A stretch of DNA of 5,855 nucleotides from an uncultured Eubacteriales bacterium. GTDB lineage: Bacteria > Bacillota_A > Clostridia > Oscillospirales > CAG-272. A program made the translations under genes and the position numbers. Below the pieces are notes generated by a model. That model searched no databases. It was not told the DNA's origin and saw only the letters and a list, made by a program, of their open reading frames with translations. This document shows, in pieces, positions 5,248-5,855 of this stretch (its first letter is position 1; every line of letters begins with the position of its first letter). The stretch lies in contig USKS01000109.1 in NCBI GenBank assembly GCA_900555345.1, positions 1-5,855 on the forward strand. Reading direction: 5' to 3'.

Positions 5248-5855
5248 TCAGTAGCGGGGACGTTCGGTAAAGCCTATTTTGCGGCGCACCTTTGAAAGTG
5301 TGCGCAGAGTGTCGTGATGCGCCTCTGCCGCGCCGCGCGCCATAAGCTCTTCAAGATACGCTTTGTCGGCGGAAAGACGCTTGAACTCTGCCTGAACGGG
5401 TGCAAGCCCGTCCGCGCAAGCCTCGCCGACGGCAAGCTTGAACTCGCCGTAGCCCTTGCCGCTGAACTCTTTTTCGATCTCTTCAAAGGTCTTGCCGGTG
5501 AAGGCACCGTATATGGACATAAGGTTTATAATGCCCGCCTTGCCTTCTCTTGCGCATACCTCGGATTCGGAATCCGTAACGGCACGCTTGAACTTACGTA
5601 TGATAGTGTCGCGGTCATCGAGAATACGCACGGTGGCGTTTTCGTTTTCATCGGACTTGGACATTTTCTTTGTGGGATCCGCAAGGCTCATAATACGCGC
5701 CGCCGGCGTTTTGTTTATAAACGCGTCGGGAACGATGAAGGTGTCGCCGTATATGCCGTTGAAGCGCTCCGCAATGTTGCGGGCGATCTCAAGATGCTGC
5801 TTCTGGTCGTCGCCTACGGGCACAAGCTCTGTCTGATAAAGCAGAATATCCGCCG
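5248..5855 (-). CDS. trpS: Tryptophanyl-tRNA synthetase, C-terminal 201 residues (start lies beyond the right edge)
   Basis: This class Ic synthetase charges tRNA-Trp with tryptophan in the cytoplasm. The visible part starts ADILLYQTELVPVGDDQKQH, which is the conserved TrpS segment in the Rossmann domain that helps bind tryptophan and ATP. It continues through HLEIARNIAERFN to the signature KKMSKSDEN with KMSKS at bases 5653-5667, the ATP-binding loop. A helical anticodon-binding region and a normal C-terminus with RRKIGF follow. The HIGH-like motif and the start lie outside the window. A typical bacterial TrpS is about 330 residues, so roughly 130 are missing only because of the window edge. 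No frameshift is seen. It reads directly into the DUF3006-like gene with a one-base gap, making it the first visible gene of that transcription unit. Any T-box leader would lie off-window. Confidence 0.96.
   Translation of the reverse strand, partial: ADILLYQTELVPVGDDQKQHLEIARNIAERFNGIYGDTFIVPDAFINKTPAARIMSLADPTKKMSKSDENENATVRILDDRDTIIRKFKRAVTDSESEVCAREGKAGIINLMSIYGAFTGKTFEEIEKEFSGKGYGEFKLAVGEACADGLAPVQAEFKRLSADKAYLEELMARGAAEAHHDTLRTLSKVRRKIGFTERPRY

Overview
The window looks like chromosomal DNA from a moderately GC-rich Firmicute, most likely a gut-type member of the Clostridia. The grounds are strong AAAGGAGG-like ribosome binding sites, a LuxS/MTAN pair, a family-4 uracil-DNA glycosylase, a clostridial-looking sorbitol/sorbose-phosphate-type dehydrogenase and a GH4 alpha-galactosidase. 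This placement is inferred from protein character only. I see no tRNA, rRNA, CRISPR array, insertion sequence, attachment site or origin.

Layout. Left end, plus strand: the remains of a Gfo/Idh/MocA-type oxidoreductase (1-392, cut by the window edge). It keeps part of the N-terminal half and the C-terminal end, but lacks a large central piece and carries an in-frame TAA. A short intergenic stretch (393-479) holds a perfect 10-bp stem-loop and a ribosome binding site, followed by an intact melA-type GH4 alpha-galactosidase (480-1811). A strong two-way terminator (1817-1851) separates this plus-strand block from everything to the right, which lies on the minus strand.

Minus strand, in order of transcription (right to left): trpS (C-terminal 201 residues only), a small DUF3006-like protein, and a zinc-dependent SorE-like dehydrogenase, tightly packed and probably cotranscribed. 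A terminator-like hairpin (3645-3678) follows. Then come luxS, mtnN and a family-4 uracil-DNA glycosylase gene, again tightly packed.

How the genes work together: MtnN removes adenine from S-adenosylhomocysteine to give S-ribosylhomocysteine, and LuxS splits that into homocysteine and DPD, the precursor of autoinducer-2. The two therefore form a complete SAH-recycling pair. The glycosylase repairs uracil in DNA and has no obvious metabolic link to them. melA and the broken oxidoreductase look like part of a carbohydrate-use locus extending to the left. The SorE-like enzyme suggests polyol or ketose-phosphate metabolism, but its neighbours trpS and the DUF3006 gene give no substrate clue.

I did not find a convincing new multi-gene system. 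The points most worth a second look are the internally deleted oxidoreductase, the terminator-like hairpin just before the luxS ribosome binding site with no visible room for a promoter, and the stem-loop ahead of melA.
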